A DNA stretch of 64,000 nt from Limnohabitans planktonicus II-D5 (GTDB lineage Bacteria; Pseudomonadota; Gammaproteobacteria; Burkholderiales; Burkholderiaceae_C), in assembly GCF_001270065.2 (NCBI RefSeq), contig NZ_LFYT02000001.1, positions 248,001 to 312,000 of the forward strand, given 5' to 3'. Under the pieces are notes generated by a model, which did not search any database, was not told where the DNA came from, and worked only from the letters and a program-made list of their open reading frames with translations. Shown here one piece after another: positions 1 to 9,245 of this stretch (position 1 is the first letter of the stretch; every line of letters starts with the position of its first letter). Made by a program: the position numbers and the translations under genes.

Positions 1-264
1 CATTCATGGATTTTTCGGTCATGTTTGTCAGATCATTGACAGAGCCGATAGGCATTGGCTGACAAGGCGTGTAAGGCTTTTTCACCCGCTTTCTGCTTCA
101 TTCTTTGACTGGCCTGAAATGCTTTTTGAATTTCATCGCAAGCGCTGCGTGCAGCCTGCGCTGACCTGCGCTGGACTGCGAGCGAGACCCATGGCATTGA
201 CTTGGCACGCACAAATGGGAGCCCGGACCTGTGTGTCTACCGGGATTACCCGTTTCGCAAACAG

Positions 265-426
265 CGCTTGTCTTCGAGCCCGTCCAGACCTTTGTCAGAT
301 AGACACACGATGCAGACGGGCCTGCTCACCCCCAAGGGCATGACCTCACAAGTACGCGGTGTGAACGTGGCCATTCATAACACCCATGAAGCTAGCCCCA
401 CAGCGCAAAGGCCTGAAGAGTTGCTG
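265..426 (+). pseudogene. Decayed flagellin fragment upstream of fliC
   Basis: Translating the frame that begins near base 202 gives RLSS, then a diverged stretch, then MTSQVRGVNVAIHN and AQRPEELL. These align in order and at nearly the same spacing with RLSSG, MTSQVRGMNVAMRN and AQTAEGAL of the intact FliC encoded just downstream. The DNA match is clearest from 340 (atgacctcacaagtacgcgg against atgacctctcaagtgcgcgg at 767). The flagellin D0 start and the whole C-terminal half are absent, so this cannot polymerise. I read it as what is left of a duplicated flagellin gene. The open frame continues to a stop at 478-480 with a lysine-rich tail that I do not recognise. Nothing recognisable was seen in bases 1-264. 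Confidence 0.65.
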
Positions 427-477
427 GTAAAAAAACCGGCAGCCAAGAAAAAATTCTTGTTTATTGGCTTCAAGGCC

Positions 478-505
478 TAAATTTTGATCTTCCGTTGACC
501 GATAA
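478..505 (+). promoter_or_regulatory. Sigma-28 (FliA) promoter of fliC
   Basis: TAAA at 478-481 and ACCGATAA at 498-505 are separated by 16 bases. This matches the FliA consensus TAAA, about 15 bases, GCCGATAA with one mismatch in the -10 element. It lies about 100 bases upstream of the flagellin start, as expected for a late flagellar gene. The -35 element overlaps the stop codon of the flagellin-remnant frame. Confidence 0.75.
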
Positions 506-607
506 ATAACTCAGAAGCAGATGATTTGTTCAATTGCAAAAAGGCGAGTGTGTCCTTTTCAATTGAGCGCTTCATTTGTTTCATTTTTTTATCACCAGGA
601 GTTCCAA

Positions 608-1468
608 ATGGCTTCAACCATCAACACCAATATTTCATCCATGAACGCGCAGCGCAGTTTGGGGAATACCCAAAATTCCTTGGCTGTTTCCATGGCCAGA
701 TTGTCTTCGGGCTTGCGTGTCAACAGCGCCAAAGACGACGCGGCAGGCCTGTCCATCGCAGAGCGCATGACCTCTCAAGTGCGCGGCATGAATGTGGCCA
801 TGCGCAACGCCAATGACGGCATCTCCATGGCGCAAACGGCTGAAGGTGCTTTGGGGAAAACTGGCGAAATTTTGCAGCGCATGCGTGAATTGGCAGTTCA
901 ATCGTCCAATGCCACCAACTCCACTTCAGACAAAAAATCACTTGACACTGAATTTGGTGAGCTGGCCAAAGAGGTGCAGCGCGTATTTGCATCCACCGCA
1001 TTCAATGGTCGAAAAATCATGGGTTCAGATGCCGGCGCACAAATTTTTCAAGTCGGTGCGAACACATCTGCGGAAAACCAAATCACGGTGACAACGACAA
1101 ACATGACAACCCAAACTGATTTGACAGCAGTTGCCGGAACCGATATCGCTGGTCTTGGCAGGGCTGTTATCACAGGGGCCTCAGCGGATGTGTTGGGGGT
1201 GATCGACAAGATCGATACCGCGATCAGCAAGGTTTCAGATGAACGTTCTGTCTTGGCGGCCTCGCAAATTCGCTTTGAGTCCGCAATTTCATACTTGCAA
1301 ATCAGCACAGAAAACCAGTCTGCAGCGCGCAGCCGAATCATGGATGCTGACTTCGCACAAGAAACCGCGAACTTGTCGCGCGCGCAAATTTTGTCGCAGG
1401 CTGGCAATGCCATGTTGGCCCAAGCCAACCAATTGCCGCAAAGCGTCATGGCTTTGCTTCGCGGCTGA
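608..1468 (+). CDS. fliC: Flagellin FliC
   Basis: Filament subunit, exported by the flagellar type III system and polymerised under the FliD cap. The 286-residue product starts MASTINTNISSMNAQRSL, the classic D0 N-terminus. It keeps the D1 helices (SGLRVNSAKDDAAGLSIAERM) and ends with the D1/D0 C-terminal helices (SRIMDADFAQETANLSRAQI, then QSVMALLRG). Only about 50 residues separate the N- and C-terminal conserved parts, so the variable surface domains D2/D3 are practically absent and the filament should be thin-walled. I chose the ATG at 608 because AGGA lies 8 bases before it and the upstream 29 codons are not flagellin-like. A sigma-28 promoter precedes the gene and an intrinsic terminator follows, so it is probably monocistronic. 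Confidence 0.97.
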   Translation: MASTINTNISSMNAQRSLGNTQNSLAVSMARLSSGLRVNSAKDDAAGLSIAERMTSQVRGMNVAMRNANDGISMAQTAEGALGKTGEILQRMRELAVQSSNATNSTSDKKSLDTEFGELAKEVQRVFASTAFNGRKIMGSDAGAQIFQVGANTSAENQITVTTTNMTTQTDLTAVAGTDIAGLGRAVITGASADVLGVIDKIDTAISKVSDERSVLAASQIRFESAISYLQISTENQSAARSRIMDADFAQETANLSRAQILSQAGNAMLAQANQLPQSVMALLRG

Positions 1469-1522
1469 TCTCAGTTGGTTGTCAACACTGCCCAGTGTGT
1501 CGGTGGGTAATTGATCTGATTG

Positions 1523-1558
1523 AAAAAACAGGCTGTGAAATGAAGCAGCCTGTTTTTT
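1523..1558 (+). terminator. Intrinsic terminator after fliC
   Basis: AAAAAACAGGCTG at 1523-1535 and CAGCCTGTTTTTT at 1546-1558 form a perfect 13-bp stem around a 10-base loop, ending in six T residues. It separates fliC from fliD. Confidence 0.9.
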
Positions 1559-1587
1559 CTTGAATCCTCCATTTGGGAGGCCACTTT

Positions 1588-1595
1588 GCCGATAA
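1588..1595 (+). promoter_or_regulatory. Possible sigma-28 -10 element upstream of fliD
   Basis: A perfect GCCGATAA lies 105 bases before the fliD start. No TAAA is found 15 bases upstream, so this is only a candidate FliA promoter for fliDST. Confidence 0.4.
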
Positions 1596-1700
1596 ACAGT
1601 GAAAAGCATATGGCTTTTTTGTTATGCGCATGGGGCTCAGTGGCGGTCAACTTGACGCTTCTGACCCATGATCTTCTCAGTCACACTTAAAGGATGATTC

Positions 1701-3101
1701 ATGCCCATTATTTCGAGCCCTGGCATTGGCAGTGGTATGGACATCGCTGGTATTGTCAATAAGTTGTCTGAATTGGAGCGCCAGCCCTTGGTGCAGTTGA
1801 AAAAGCAGGTCGTCACCTTAGAGTCTCGCTTGTCGGTTTATGGGCAAGTCAAATCGCAAATGGCCAGTTTGCAAGATGCGTCAGCCAAGTTGAACAACAA
1901 CGATGCATGGTCACAATTCAAAGTTACCAGTTCCAATAACGCTGCTGTCAGCGCGACGGCAGGCGGCAGTGCCATGCCCGTTAAACTTGATTTGGAAGTT
2001 CTCAAATTGGCCAAAGGACAAGTCAGCAGCTTCGCGACCCTGTCGGTAGATCAGGCATTGAGCGATGGCACCTTGACAATTCAGCCAGGCAGTTGGGCCT
2101 CTGGTGTTTTTTCACCCAACGGGGGTGTGCCCCATGTCATCTCCATTGAGACGGGACAAAAAACCGTCTCTGCTGTCGCGACAAAAATCAACAGCAGTGG
2201 CTCCAGTGTTCAGGCCTATGTGGTTCAAGATGCTTCGGGTGAGCGCTTGGTGTTGCGATCACGCCATACAGGTAAGGATCAGGGTTTCAATGTCGGCTTT
2301 GAGAGCTCGAATGCTGCGCCAAATCCAGGGGCTCAGCCACCAGTTGCCCAATTGAGTTTCATCAGGCCTTTTGGCGAGCAATTTGCCCAAGACGCACAGT
2401 TCAAGGTGGATGGTCTCGAATTGAGTTCAGCAAGCAACACGATCAAGCAAGCCCTGCCTGGGTTGAGCTTGTCTTTGCTGCAAGTCAGCTCAACACCCGT
2501 AAGAATCAGTGTTGAAAATGAACCCGAATCAGTGAAGAAAAATATACAAGCATGGCTCGATTCATTCAATGCCCTCAACTCAACCTTGGGCAATGCCGTG
2601 AAGTACAACACAGACAAGAAATCATCCGCACCGCTTCAAGGTGACTCCACTGCAGTCGGGGTTCAATCTGCGTTGCGAAGCTTGTTGCGCGGCGAAGTAC
2701 CAGGATCTCCATTCCAAAGACTCTCGGATATTGGCATTTCTATTCAACGAGATGGATCCCTTGTGGTCGATTCGAAAAAATTCGAAAGTGCACTGGCAAA
2801 CCCCAGTGCCGTGAAAGCGTTTTTTACAGGCAGCACAGGATTTGAAGGTTTGGGTTTTGCAAAAAAGATTGAAACTTTCATCAAAAATGCCCTGGACACC
2901 GAGGGGCGTGTTGCAGTGCGTGCCAACGCCTTGCAATCAGCGATCAAACGCAACTTGCAAGACCAAGAGCGCGTCAATGATCGTGCAGATCGCGCTCAGG
3001 CGAGATTGTTCAAGGTCTACAACAGCATGGACAGCAAAGTTGGAAGTTTGAATGCGCTCAACAGCTACGTGTCCCAACAGTTTGCAGTCATGAACAAGTA
3101 A
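1701..3101 (+). CDS. fliD: Flagellar filament cap protein FliD (HAP2)
   Basis: Distal cap that folds and inserts flagellin at the filament tip. The 466-residue protein starts MPIISSPGIGSGMDIAGIVN, the conserved FliD N-terminal signature that begins the coiled D0 region. FliD_N covers about residues 10-105. The FliD C-terminal domain covers about 215-455 and ends in heptad-rich helices (DRADRAQARLFKVYNSMDSK, then SYVSQQFAVMNK). Length is normal for the family. AAAGGA precedes the ATG by a usable distance. It lies between fliC and fliS on the same strand, 232 bases after fliC, beyond the fliC terminator and a possible sigma-28 element. Nothing in it looks truncated. Confidence 0.97.
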   Translation: MPIISSPGIGSGMDIAGIVNKLSELERQPLVQLKKQVVTLESRLSVYGQVKSQMASLQDASAKLNNNDAWSQFKVTSSNNAAVSATAGGSAMPVKLDLEVLKLAKGQVSSFATLSVDQALSDGTLTIQPGSWASGVFSPNGGVPHVISIETGQKTVSAVATKINSSGSSVQAYVVQDASGERLVLRSRHTGKDQGFNVGFESSNAAPNPGAQPPVAQLSFIRPFGEQFAQDAQFKVDGLELSSASNTIKQALPGLSLSLLQVSSTPVRISVENEPESVKKNIQAWLDSFNALNSTLGNAVKYNTDKKSSAPLQGDSTAVGVQSALRSLLRGEVPGSPFQRLSDIGISIQRDGSLVVDSKKFESALANPSAVKAFFTGSTGFEGLGFAKKIETFIKNALDTEGRVAVRANALQSAIKRNLQDQERVNDRADRAQARLFKVYNSMDSKVGSLNALNSYVSQQFAVMNK

Positions 3102-3173
3102 AAAAATTCTTCATGTCGATCTCTCAAGTTTAGAAATTGTTTGCCGTTAACGACCCCACGAAGGAATAAAAAA

Positions 3174-3602
3174 ATGTACTTGTCTGTCCATGCGAAAGCG
3201 GCAAAAGCCTACCGTCATATTGACGCAGTGACTCAGGTTGATGGTGCCTCGCCTGGGCAATTGTTGATTTTGTTGTTTGAAAATTTACACAGTCAACTCT
3301 TGCGTGCGCACAAGGCGCTGGGTGAAAACAACATCGCCGATAAAGGCCTGGCGCTTGGAAAAGCCGTTCGAATCCTGGACGAAGGCCTTAAGGCCGCATT
3401 GACGAAAAATACAGACGATGTCTTCACACAATCTTTGGGCGATTTGTATGGTTATTGCGCAAAGCGACTGACGCAAGCGAATTTTTACAACGACCCCTTG
3501 CCCATTGAGGAGGTCATACGTCTGATGAACCCGATTGCAGAGGCCTGGAAGTCAATCGTTGCACAACAAGCCCAAGCGCTGCGCCCCATGGAGGTGGCAT
3601 GA
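3174..3602 (+). CDS. fliS: Flagellin export chaperone FliS
   Basis: Cytoplasmic chaperone that binds the C-terminal helices of unpolymerised flagellin and delivers it to the export gate. The 142-residue product starts MYLSVHAKAAKAYRHIDA, the FliS N-terminal cap, followed by the family pattern DGASPGQLLILLFENLHSQL. It is all-helical, and its length is close to the enteric protein (about 136). The ATG at 3174 is preferred over a start 33 bases upstream because GAAGGAA sits just before it and homology begins there. Its stop overlaps the fliT start in an ATGA, so the two genes are translationally coupled. Confidence 0.96.
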   Translation: MYLSVHAKAAKAYRHIDAVTQVDGASPGQLLILLFENLHSQLLRAHKALGENNIADKGLALGKAVRILDEGLKAALTKNTDDVFTQSLGDLYGYCAKRLTQANFYNDPLPIEEVIRLMNPIAEAWKSIVAQQAQALRPMEVA

Positions 3603-3901
3603 TGCCTAGCCAATTGATTGACTACTACCGTGCTATTGAAACCACCAGCAGCAGCATGCTGGAGTCGGCCAAGTTGGGCGCGTGGGAAGCCGTCATCCAG
3701 TCTGAAGGTGCATGTGCCATATTGATTTCACAGTTGCGCCATCACAGCCAAAACCATGCCTTGTCCATTGAAGATCGACATGAAAAGCGCCGCATCATGC
3801 TTCAAATTTTGCGCAATGATGCCCAAATTCGAATCATGATGGATCCTTGGCTAGAGGATTTGGAAAAAGTCATGCACGGAGGAAATTTGGTGCTGAATTG
3901 A
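3599..3901 (+). CDS. fliT: FliT-like flagellar export chaperone
   Basis: Short 100-residue helical protein directly coupled to fliS through the ATGA overlap. FliT proteins bind FliD as export chaperones and, in enterics, also bind FlhDC. The sequence (YYRAIETTSSSMLESAKLGAWEAV, split by weakly conserved helices) has the small helical-bundle character of the family. The family is poorly conserved, so position after fliS is a main part of the evidence. It could start at 3599 or at the ATG at 3602. The gene ends just before the convergent fliE. Confidence 0.8.
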   Translation: MMPSQLIDYYRAIETTSSSMLESAKLGAWEAVIQSEGACAILISQLRHHSQNHALSIEDRHEKRRIMLQILRNDAQIRIMMDPWLEDLEKVMHGGNLVLN

Positions 3902-3923
3902 AAAGCAATTGTTCGTGCGATTT

Positions 3924-4232
3924 TCAAACCTGCATGTTCATGATGTCCGAATACGCTTGAACCATTCGATTTCGAACGTGCAGCGTGGCTTGAAATCCAA
4001 TTTGTGCTTTTTGCATGGCCACCATGGCTTCTTCCATGCTGACATCAGGGTTCTGCATTTGCACTTCTTTTTGAAGATTTTGCGCTTGCGCTTGCATGTC
4101 GCTCACTGAAGCCAGTGCATGGGTAAAACTGCTGCCCAGTCCAGAGTCTCTCACTGTACCCACGCTGTCCCTGGCGTTGTTGCCTGCTACAGGGCTGATC
4201 GATGAAGGCATGATTTGTGTGCTGATTTGCAT
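3924..4232 (-). CDS. fliE: Flagellar hook-basal body junction protein FliE
   Basis: FliE links the MS ring to the proximal rod and is the first rod substrate exported. The 102-residue product has the typical C-terminal half: LQKEVQMQNPDVSMEEAMVAMQKA followed by IGFQATLHVRNRMVQAYSDI and NMQV, here cited in parts. The N-terminal 40 residues are low-complexity, as in the family. It is on the minus strand, convergent with fliT (22 bases apart) and divergent from fliF with about 200 bases between starts. In many bacteria fliE is the first gene of the fliF operon, so it must be transcribed separately here. The Shine-Dalgarno sequence is weak. Confidence 0.95.
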   Translation of the reverse strand: MQISTQIMPSSISPVAGNNARDSVGTVRDSGLGSSFTHALASVSDMQAQAQNLQKEVQMQNPDVSMEEAMVAMQKAQIGFQATLHVRNRMVQAYSDIMNMQV

Positions 4233-4429
4233 GGGTCAATCACTTTCGGTTGATAGGTTGAATTGAATGAAATTCAGACCAATGCTAAAGGAGTTGGTAC
4301 GCGGTACGTGCTCAGAAAAGGGATGTTTTTCGAGTCTTTATTGAGGTTTTAGATGCGCCAGTGCTCTGAATAATCAACGCATTGTCCAAGGCACTGCTTG
4401 CAGCCCAATCCAGATGAAAACATCGACCC

Positions 4430-6109
4430 ATGACCACCGCGCTGATTGATAACCCCCTGGGTGCAGGAATGCTGACTTCATTTGCAAGGCTCGATCCTGG
4501 GCAGCGGTTTCGCATGTTGTCCGCCATTTTTTTGGTGATGGCATTGTTCATCGGTGGCTATTTGCTCAGCAGACAAGTGGACTGGAAGATCTTGTATGTG
4601 AACTTGTCTGACAAAGATGGGGGCAGTGTGATCGCGCAGTTGTCGCAGATGAACATGGCTTACAAGCACTCTGAAGGGGGTGCAATTTTGGTGCCCGCCG
4701 ATAAAGTCCATGAAATACGACTGCGCCTGGCATCCCAGGGCCTTCCCAAAGGCTCAGGCCTGGGGTACGAGTTGATGGACAACAGCCGCTTTGGCATGAC
4801 GCAGTTTCAAGAGCGTTTGACTTTCCAGCGCGGACTAGAAGGGGAGTTGACCCGCAGCATTCAGTCATTGGGTTCTGTGCAAGGTGCGCGTGTGCACTTG
4901 GCCATGCCGCAACAAAATGGGTTTTTCAGAGAACAACAAAAACCCTCAGCCTCTGTTTTGCTGAGCTTGCACGCAGGCAAATCCTTAGATCGATCACAAA
5001 TTGCAGGCATCGTTCACCTGGTGGCCTCGAGCGTTCCAGAACTCGACCCCAAATCGGTCAGCGTGGTCGATGATTCTGGCAATCTTTTGTCAGCACCGGG
5101 TGGCGAAGCAGGTGGGCCCGATACGCAGCAAATACAGTACACACGCCAAGTGGAATTGGATTTAGCGCGTCGCATTGAAGACATTCTTGCCCCATTGGTG
5201 GGGCGCCAAAATGTGAAGGCACAGGTCAGCGTTGACATCGATTTCTCCAGGGTTGAGTACACCTCGGAGTCTCATCAACCTCACACCAATGGTGGTGTGA
5301 TTCGGAGTCAGCAACTGATTGAAAATAACAACACCGCCAACACCTCAGTGTCCGGTGTGCCTGGTGCCAGTTCAAATCAAGCCGTAGCGCCTTCAACCAT
5401 GCCATTGAATGCGGCAGCTTCGACTGTGAACGGGGTTGCTCGCCCAAATGCTCAGTCCAGCAATGGCAGCCGAAATTCAGTCACCAACTACGAGATTGAC
5501 CGCACGGTCAAAACAGTCAAATCCGCAACAGGTGCACTGACTCGCGTCAGTGCTGCTGTGGTGATCAATGACAAGTTCAAGGTTCTCAGCACGGCCTCTG
5601 ACACCGCTGATGCACCCGCTGCGAAACCTTTGAGCCCTGAACAGATGGAACAGTTTTCAGCAGTGGTCAAAGAGGCCATCGGATTCAAAGCAGATCGTGG
5701 TGATTCGGTCAAACTGATCAGTGGAACATTTAATGTCCAGAAAATTGATGCCTTTGAAATTCCATGGTGGAAACAGGCTGAAATTCAAGCCATGATCAAG
5801 AACATGGTGTGGCTCATCGGCGTCGTTGTTGCCGCTCTTGCCATGTTCATGGTGGTGCGCCCTATGAGGGGCGGTCGTCGAATGGCCAAGAGTGCGGGAG
5901 AGCCACTGCTCAATGCGGTGGTGGCGGACTTGCCTGCGCGACCCTCTGTTGAGCCCATCATTGCGCTTGCTTCCAATGCCCCACCGGCACTGGCGCTCCA
6001 GTCCATGGCTTCTGATCAGCGCTTGCAAGATGTGCGCAAATTGGCCAAAGAAAACCCGGCGGCTGTGGCTGACATTGTCAAGTCATGGATCCAGGGCGAT
6101 AACACCTGA
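4430..6109 (+). CDS. fliF: Flagellar MS-ring protein FliF
   Basis: Inner-membrane protein that oligomerises into the MS ring, the base on which the rod, C ring and export apparatus assemble. The 559-residue product has a first membrane segment around residues 30-52 (MLSAIFLVMALFIGGYLL). The YscJ-like ring-building region follows (ERLTFQRGLEGELTRSIQ; VQGARVHLAMPQ), then a Ser/Asn-rich loop about 285-350. A second membrane segment lies near 457-477 (MVWLIGVVVAALAMFMVV), and the C-terminal tail binds FliG. It heads the plus-strand run to fliR. The ATG at 4430 gives a family-like start. Confidence 0.97.
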   Translation: MTTALIDNPLGAGMLTSFARLDPGQRFRMLSAIFLVMALFIGGYLLSRQVDWKILYVNLSDKDGGSVIAQLSQMNMAYKHSEGGAILVPADKVHEIRLRLASQGLPKGSGLGYELMDNSRFGMTQFQERLTFQRGLEGELTRSIQSLGSVQGARVHLAMPQQNGFFREQQKPSASVLLSLHAGKSLDRSQIAGIVHLVASSVPELDPKSVSVVDDSGNLLSAPGGEAGGPDTQQIQYTRQVELDLARRIEDILAPLVGRQNVKAQVSVDIDFSRVEYTSESHQPHTNGGVIRSQQLIENNNTANTSVSGVPGASSNQAVAPSTMPLNAAASTVNGVARPNAQSSNGSRNSVTNYEIDRTVKTVKSATGALTRVSAAVVINDKFKVLSTASDTADAPAAKPLSPEQMEQFSAVVKEAIGFKADRGDSVKLISGTFNVQKIDAFEIPWWKQAEIQAMIKNMVWLIGVVVAALAMFMVVRPMRGGRRMAKSAGEPLLNAVVADLPARPSVEPIIALASNAPPALALQSMASDQRLQDVRKLAKENPAAVADIVKSWIQGDNT

Positions 6110-6120
6110 TACGCCGAGTC

Positions 6121-7125
6121 ATGAGTTCACTTCAAGAACCGGGTTTGAACAACGCCGCTATCCTGATCATGTCATTGGGAGAAGAGGCCGCAGCAGAAGT
6201 GTTCAAACACTTGCCGCCCAAAGAGGTGTACAGGCTTGGTGAAACGATTTCAAATTTACGTTCAGTATCCCGAGACCGTGTGGAAAAAGTTCTGAGCCAA
6301 TTTGCCAATAGGGTGTCTTCGCAAAGCCTGCTTGTAGGCGATACAAGCAACTATGTTCGAAATGTGCTCAAAAGAGCCCTGGGTGAAGACAAAGCCGGGA
6401 TGCTCTTAGACAGGATCACACAGGGCAATGACGTTTCTGGCATCGAGAGCTTGCGGTGGATGGATCCCATCGCCGTGGCTGAACTTTTGAAAAATGAACA
6501 TCCACAAATCATTGCCGCCATCATGGTTCATTTGGACAACGAGCAAAGCGCCCATATTCTCAAAGCATTTTCTGATCGGCTTCGCAACGATGTGCTTGTT
6601 CGAGTCGCCAGTCTGGAAGACATACAACCAGCTGCTTTGCAGGATTTGAACGACGTTTTATACCGTTCTTTGTCAGGTCGTGAATCCTTGCGAAAAACCA
6701 ATCATGGCGGGGTCAAATCGGCTGCTGAGATCATCAATTTGCTGGGTACAACATTGGAAAACAATGTCATTGAGGCCATACGAAGCGAAGACAGTGATTT
6801 GGCTCAGAAAATTGTAGACATGATGTTTGTGTTTGAAGATTTGCTCAAACTCGACAACAAAGCCATTCAGCTGACTTTGAAAGAATTTTCGACGGATCAA
6901 TTGGTGTTGGCCATCAAAGGTGCGTCTTTAGAGTTGAGTGAAAAAATATTGGGCAATATGTCAGCGCGTGCGGCGCAGTCCATGCGGGAAGACCTTGAAA
7001 GTTTAGGCCCTGTGCTTTTGTCAGAGGTTGAAGCGCAGCAAAAAGAAATCATCAAGACCGTGCGTCAATTGGCGGAGGACGGACAAATTGTCTTGGGTGC
7101 TACGGGCGGTGACAGTTATGTTTAA
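6121..7125 (+). CDS. fliG: Flagellar motor switch protein FliG
   Basis: Rotor protein of the C ring that meets the stator and produces torque. The 334-residue product has the FliG N-terminal domain that binds FliF. The EHPQ motif of the middle domain is at about 126-129. The C-terminal torque domain contains MFVFEDLLKLD and the charged ridge. Length matches the family (about 331). It starts 11 bases after fliF, and its last codons overlap the fliH start by 8 bases, indicating one operon and coupled translation. No key residue appears missing. Confidence 0.97.
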   Translation: MSSLQEPGLNNAAILIMSLGEEAAAEVFKHLPPKEVYRLGETISNLRSVSRDRVEKVLSQFANRVSSQSLLVGDTSNYVRNVLKRALGEDKAGMLLDRITQGNDVSGIESLRWMDPIAVAELLKNEHPQIIAAIMVHLDNEQSAHILKAFSDRLRNDVLVRVASLEDIQPAALQDLNDVLYRSLSGRESLRKTNHGGVKSAAEIINLLGTTLENNVIEAIRSEDSDLAQKIVDMMFVFEDLLKLDNKAIQLTLKEFSTDQLVLAIKGASLELSEKILGNMSARAAQSMREDLESLGPVLLSEVEAQQKEIIKTVRQLAEDGQIVLGATGGDSYV

Positions 7126-7816
7126 ACCACGTAGTACAAGCAGTTCAGCCATGATCCAAAGTGAACACATTACACAATGTGTCAACTGGAATTTTTCTGA
7201 TCTGTCCGATCCCATGGGGCATAGGGCATCCCAAATGCTTGAACATGAAAAAATTCAGATAAAAATTCAGATCGACCAAGCGCGAGAGGCCGGTCAGGCC
7301 TTCGGTTACGAATTGGCTCAAGCACAGTTCCATGTTCAGTTGGAGCTGGAAATGCAGGCCTACATTGAGCAACAGCAAAAAGACAGGGCTGTGCAGTTGC
7401 ATGCCTTGCTCGCTTGCGCACAGGAAGGCTGGAACTTGTTGCAGGCTCAATTGGCTGAGTCTGTCATGCGCTTGGTCATTGATATGTCATCGCAGGTGGT
7501 TTGTCATGTCTTAGACACCCAATATCACGACACGCTGCAAGCGGTGGTAGGACAGGCTGTTGATACGCTGACCCAGCCAGACAGCGCGCTTGTGGTGCGA
7601 TTGTGCCCTGCAGATTACAGCGCCATGCAAGCATTTTTGCCCATGCGCTTGCAAGACAGAGAGGTCAAATGGTTGCCGGATAGGCGTCTGCAGGCCAATC
7701 AATGCTTTGTGGAATCTGCAGGCCAGCAAGTTGATGCATCCTTGAGCAGCCGAATGGAGCTTGCGAAAAAATTGTTGCTTGTCAGTACGCCAGAGCAGGA
7801 TGCGAACCATGGTTGA
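7118..7816 (+). CDS. fliH: Flagellar export apparatus protein FliH
   Basis: Peripheral stalk-like regulator of the export ATPase: it dimerises, holds FliI in check and links it to FliN. The frame is open from 7028, but I place the start at ATG 7118, just inside the end of fliG, because GGGCGGTGA precedes it and the earlier codons are only the fliG shadow. The 232-residue product has a Gln/Glu-rich helical middle ([18 protein letters not shown]) typical of the FliH coiled coil. The C-terminal domain ([16 protein letters not shown]) is like the V/F-type ATPase peripheral stalk. Its stop overlaps fliI. Confidence 0.9.
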   Translation: MFKPRSTSSSAMIQSEHITQCVNWNFSDLSDPMGHRASQMLEHEKIQIKIQIDQAREAGQAFGYELAQAQFHVQLELEMQAYIEQQQKDRAVQLHALLACAQEGWNLLQAQLAESVMRLVIDMSSQVVCHVLDTQYHDTLQAVVGQAVDTLTQPDSALVVRLCPADYSAMQAFLPMRLQDREVKWLPDRRLQANQCFVESAGQQVDASLSSRMELAKKLLLVSTPEQDANHG

Positions 7817-9245
7817 GCAAGTGCAGCAGACGTGGCAGCGTTTTTTTGAAAATGCACATGAGAGGTTAAAGCGGGGTTTGCACTTTGAATCCAGCGGAAC
7901 TCTGAGCCGAATATCAGGTTTGATGCTTGAAGCAAAAGGGCTCAGAGCCCCGGTTGGTTCGCAATGCCTCATTGAACAAGCTGGCCTGTCAAGTATTTTG
8001 GCTGAAGTTGTAGGATTTTCAGACGAGGTGGCCTTGTTGATGCCGGCGGGAGACATCAATGGCCTTCAAAGCGGTGCCCGTGTGGTTCTGGATCGTGCAA
8101 GTTGGCCCGCGTTGCAGTGGGGCGAATTATCAAATTCAACACAAGATAAGTCCCAGGGGGGCTCAAATGTCAAGTTGCCCATTGGCAAAGGATTGCTTGG
8201 CAGAGTGCTTGACCCTTCGGGTGCTCCCATGGACGGTCTTGGGCCATTGCAGAACGTGCACAGAGTTTCATGGTCTCAAGCGCCGGTCAATTCCATGTCG
8301 CGTGAACCTGTGCGCCAAACCTTGGACACCGGCATACGCGCCATCAATGCATTGCTCACTGTTGGCCGTGGTCAGAGATTGGGTTTATTTGCGGGCTCTG
8401 GGGTTGGGAAAAGTGTCTTGCTGGGCATGATGGCGCGCTACACACAAGCCGATGTGATTGTGGTGGGATTGATTGGTGAGCGTGGCCGCGAAGTGAAAGA
8501 ATTCATTGAAGATATCCTGGGCGAAGCAGGTCGAAAACGTTCGGTTGTGGTTGCCGCACCTGCTGATCTTCCCCCTTTGCTGCGCATGCAAGGAGCCTCT
8601 TATGCCACGGCAATTGCTGAGTACTTCAAAGTACAGGGTCAGCATGTTCTATTGCTGATGGATTCCCTCACACGCTATGCCATGGCACAACGTGAAATTG
8701 CACTGGCAGTGGGTGAGCCTCCAGCTACAAAAGGCTATCCACCATCGTGTTTTTCAAAATTGCCTCAATTGGTTGAGCGCAGTGGCAATGGACTCAAGGG
8801 GGAGGGGTCCATCACAGCGTTTTACACCGTACTGTCCGAAGGCGATGACATGCAAGACCCGATTGCTGATGCAGCCCGAGCTATTTTGGATGGTCACATT
8901 GTCTTGACACGTGAGTTGGCTGAATCAGGACACTACCCGGCCATTGATGTTTTGCAGTCAGCTTCAAGGGTGATGCACAACGTGACTGACATGTCGCATC
9001 AAAAGAAAGCCAATGAGTTCAGATCCCATCTGGCGAACTTTGTTCGCGGGAGAGACTTGATTCAATTGGGCGCGTATCAGCATGGTTCAGATGCAAGTCT
9101 TGACCGTGCAATTGCTTTGCAAGAGACCATGCAGGCTTTTTTGCAGCAAGGCATGCATGAATGCTGTTCACAAGATCAGAGCATTGCGCAATTGCTTGAG
9201 CTATTGAGCAGCAACTCATGGCCTGAGAGACCCGTGGATGCGTGA
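7809..9245 (+). CDS. fliI: Flagellum-specific ATPase FliI
   Basis: Hexameric F1-like ATPase that energises unfolding and loading of flagellar export substrates. The 478-residue product has a P-loop GSGVGKS at about 196-202 and [13 protein letters not shown] after it. The Walker B segment is [20 protein letters not shown], and the type III signature [16 protein letters not shown] follows. The ATG at 7809 is chosen because it overlaps the fliH stop and gives the usual length; an in-frame start at 7761 would add 16 unrelated residues. The gene overlaps fliJ by 8 bases at its end. Confidence 0.97.
   Translation: MVEQVQQTWQRFFENAHERLKRGLHFESSGTLSRISGLMLEAKGLRAPVGSQCLIEQAGLSSILAEVVGFSDEVALLMPAGDINGLQSGARVVLDRASWPALQWGELSNSTQDKSQGGSNVKLPIGKGLLGRVLDPSGAPMDGLGPLQNVHRVSWSQAPVNSMSREPVRQTLDTGIRAINALLTVGRGQRLGLFAGSGVGKSVLLGMMARYTQADVIVVGLIGERGREVKEFIEDILGEAGRKRSVVVAAPADLPPLLRMQGASYATAIAEYFKVQGQHVLLLMDSLTRYAMAQREIALAVGEPPATKGYPPSCFSKLPQLVERSGNGLKGEGSITAFYTVLSEGDDMQDPIADAARAILDGHIVLTRELAESGHYPAIDVLQSASRVMHNVTDMSHQKKANEFRSHLANFVRGRDLIQLGAYQHGSDASLDRAIALQETMQAFLQQGMHECCSQDQSIAQLLELLSSNSWPERPVDA

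Noticed and set aside
119..343. 74-codon frame at the window start
   Set aside because: Arg/Cys-rich translation with no ribosome site; it overlaps the better-supported flagellin remnant in another frame.
4360..4385. Sigma-54 promoter before fliF (AAGGCACTGCTTGCA)
   Set aside because: The GG and GC are 10 rather than 12 bases apart, so the -24/-12 spacing is wrong.
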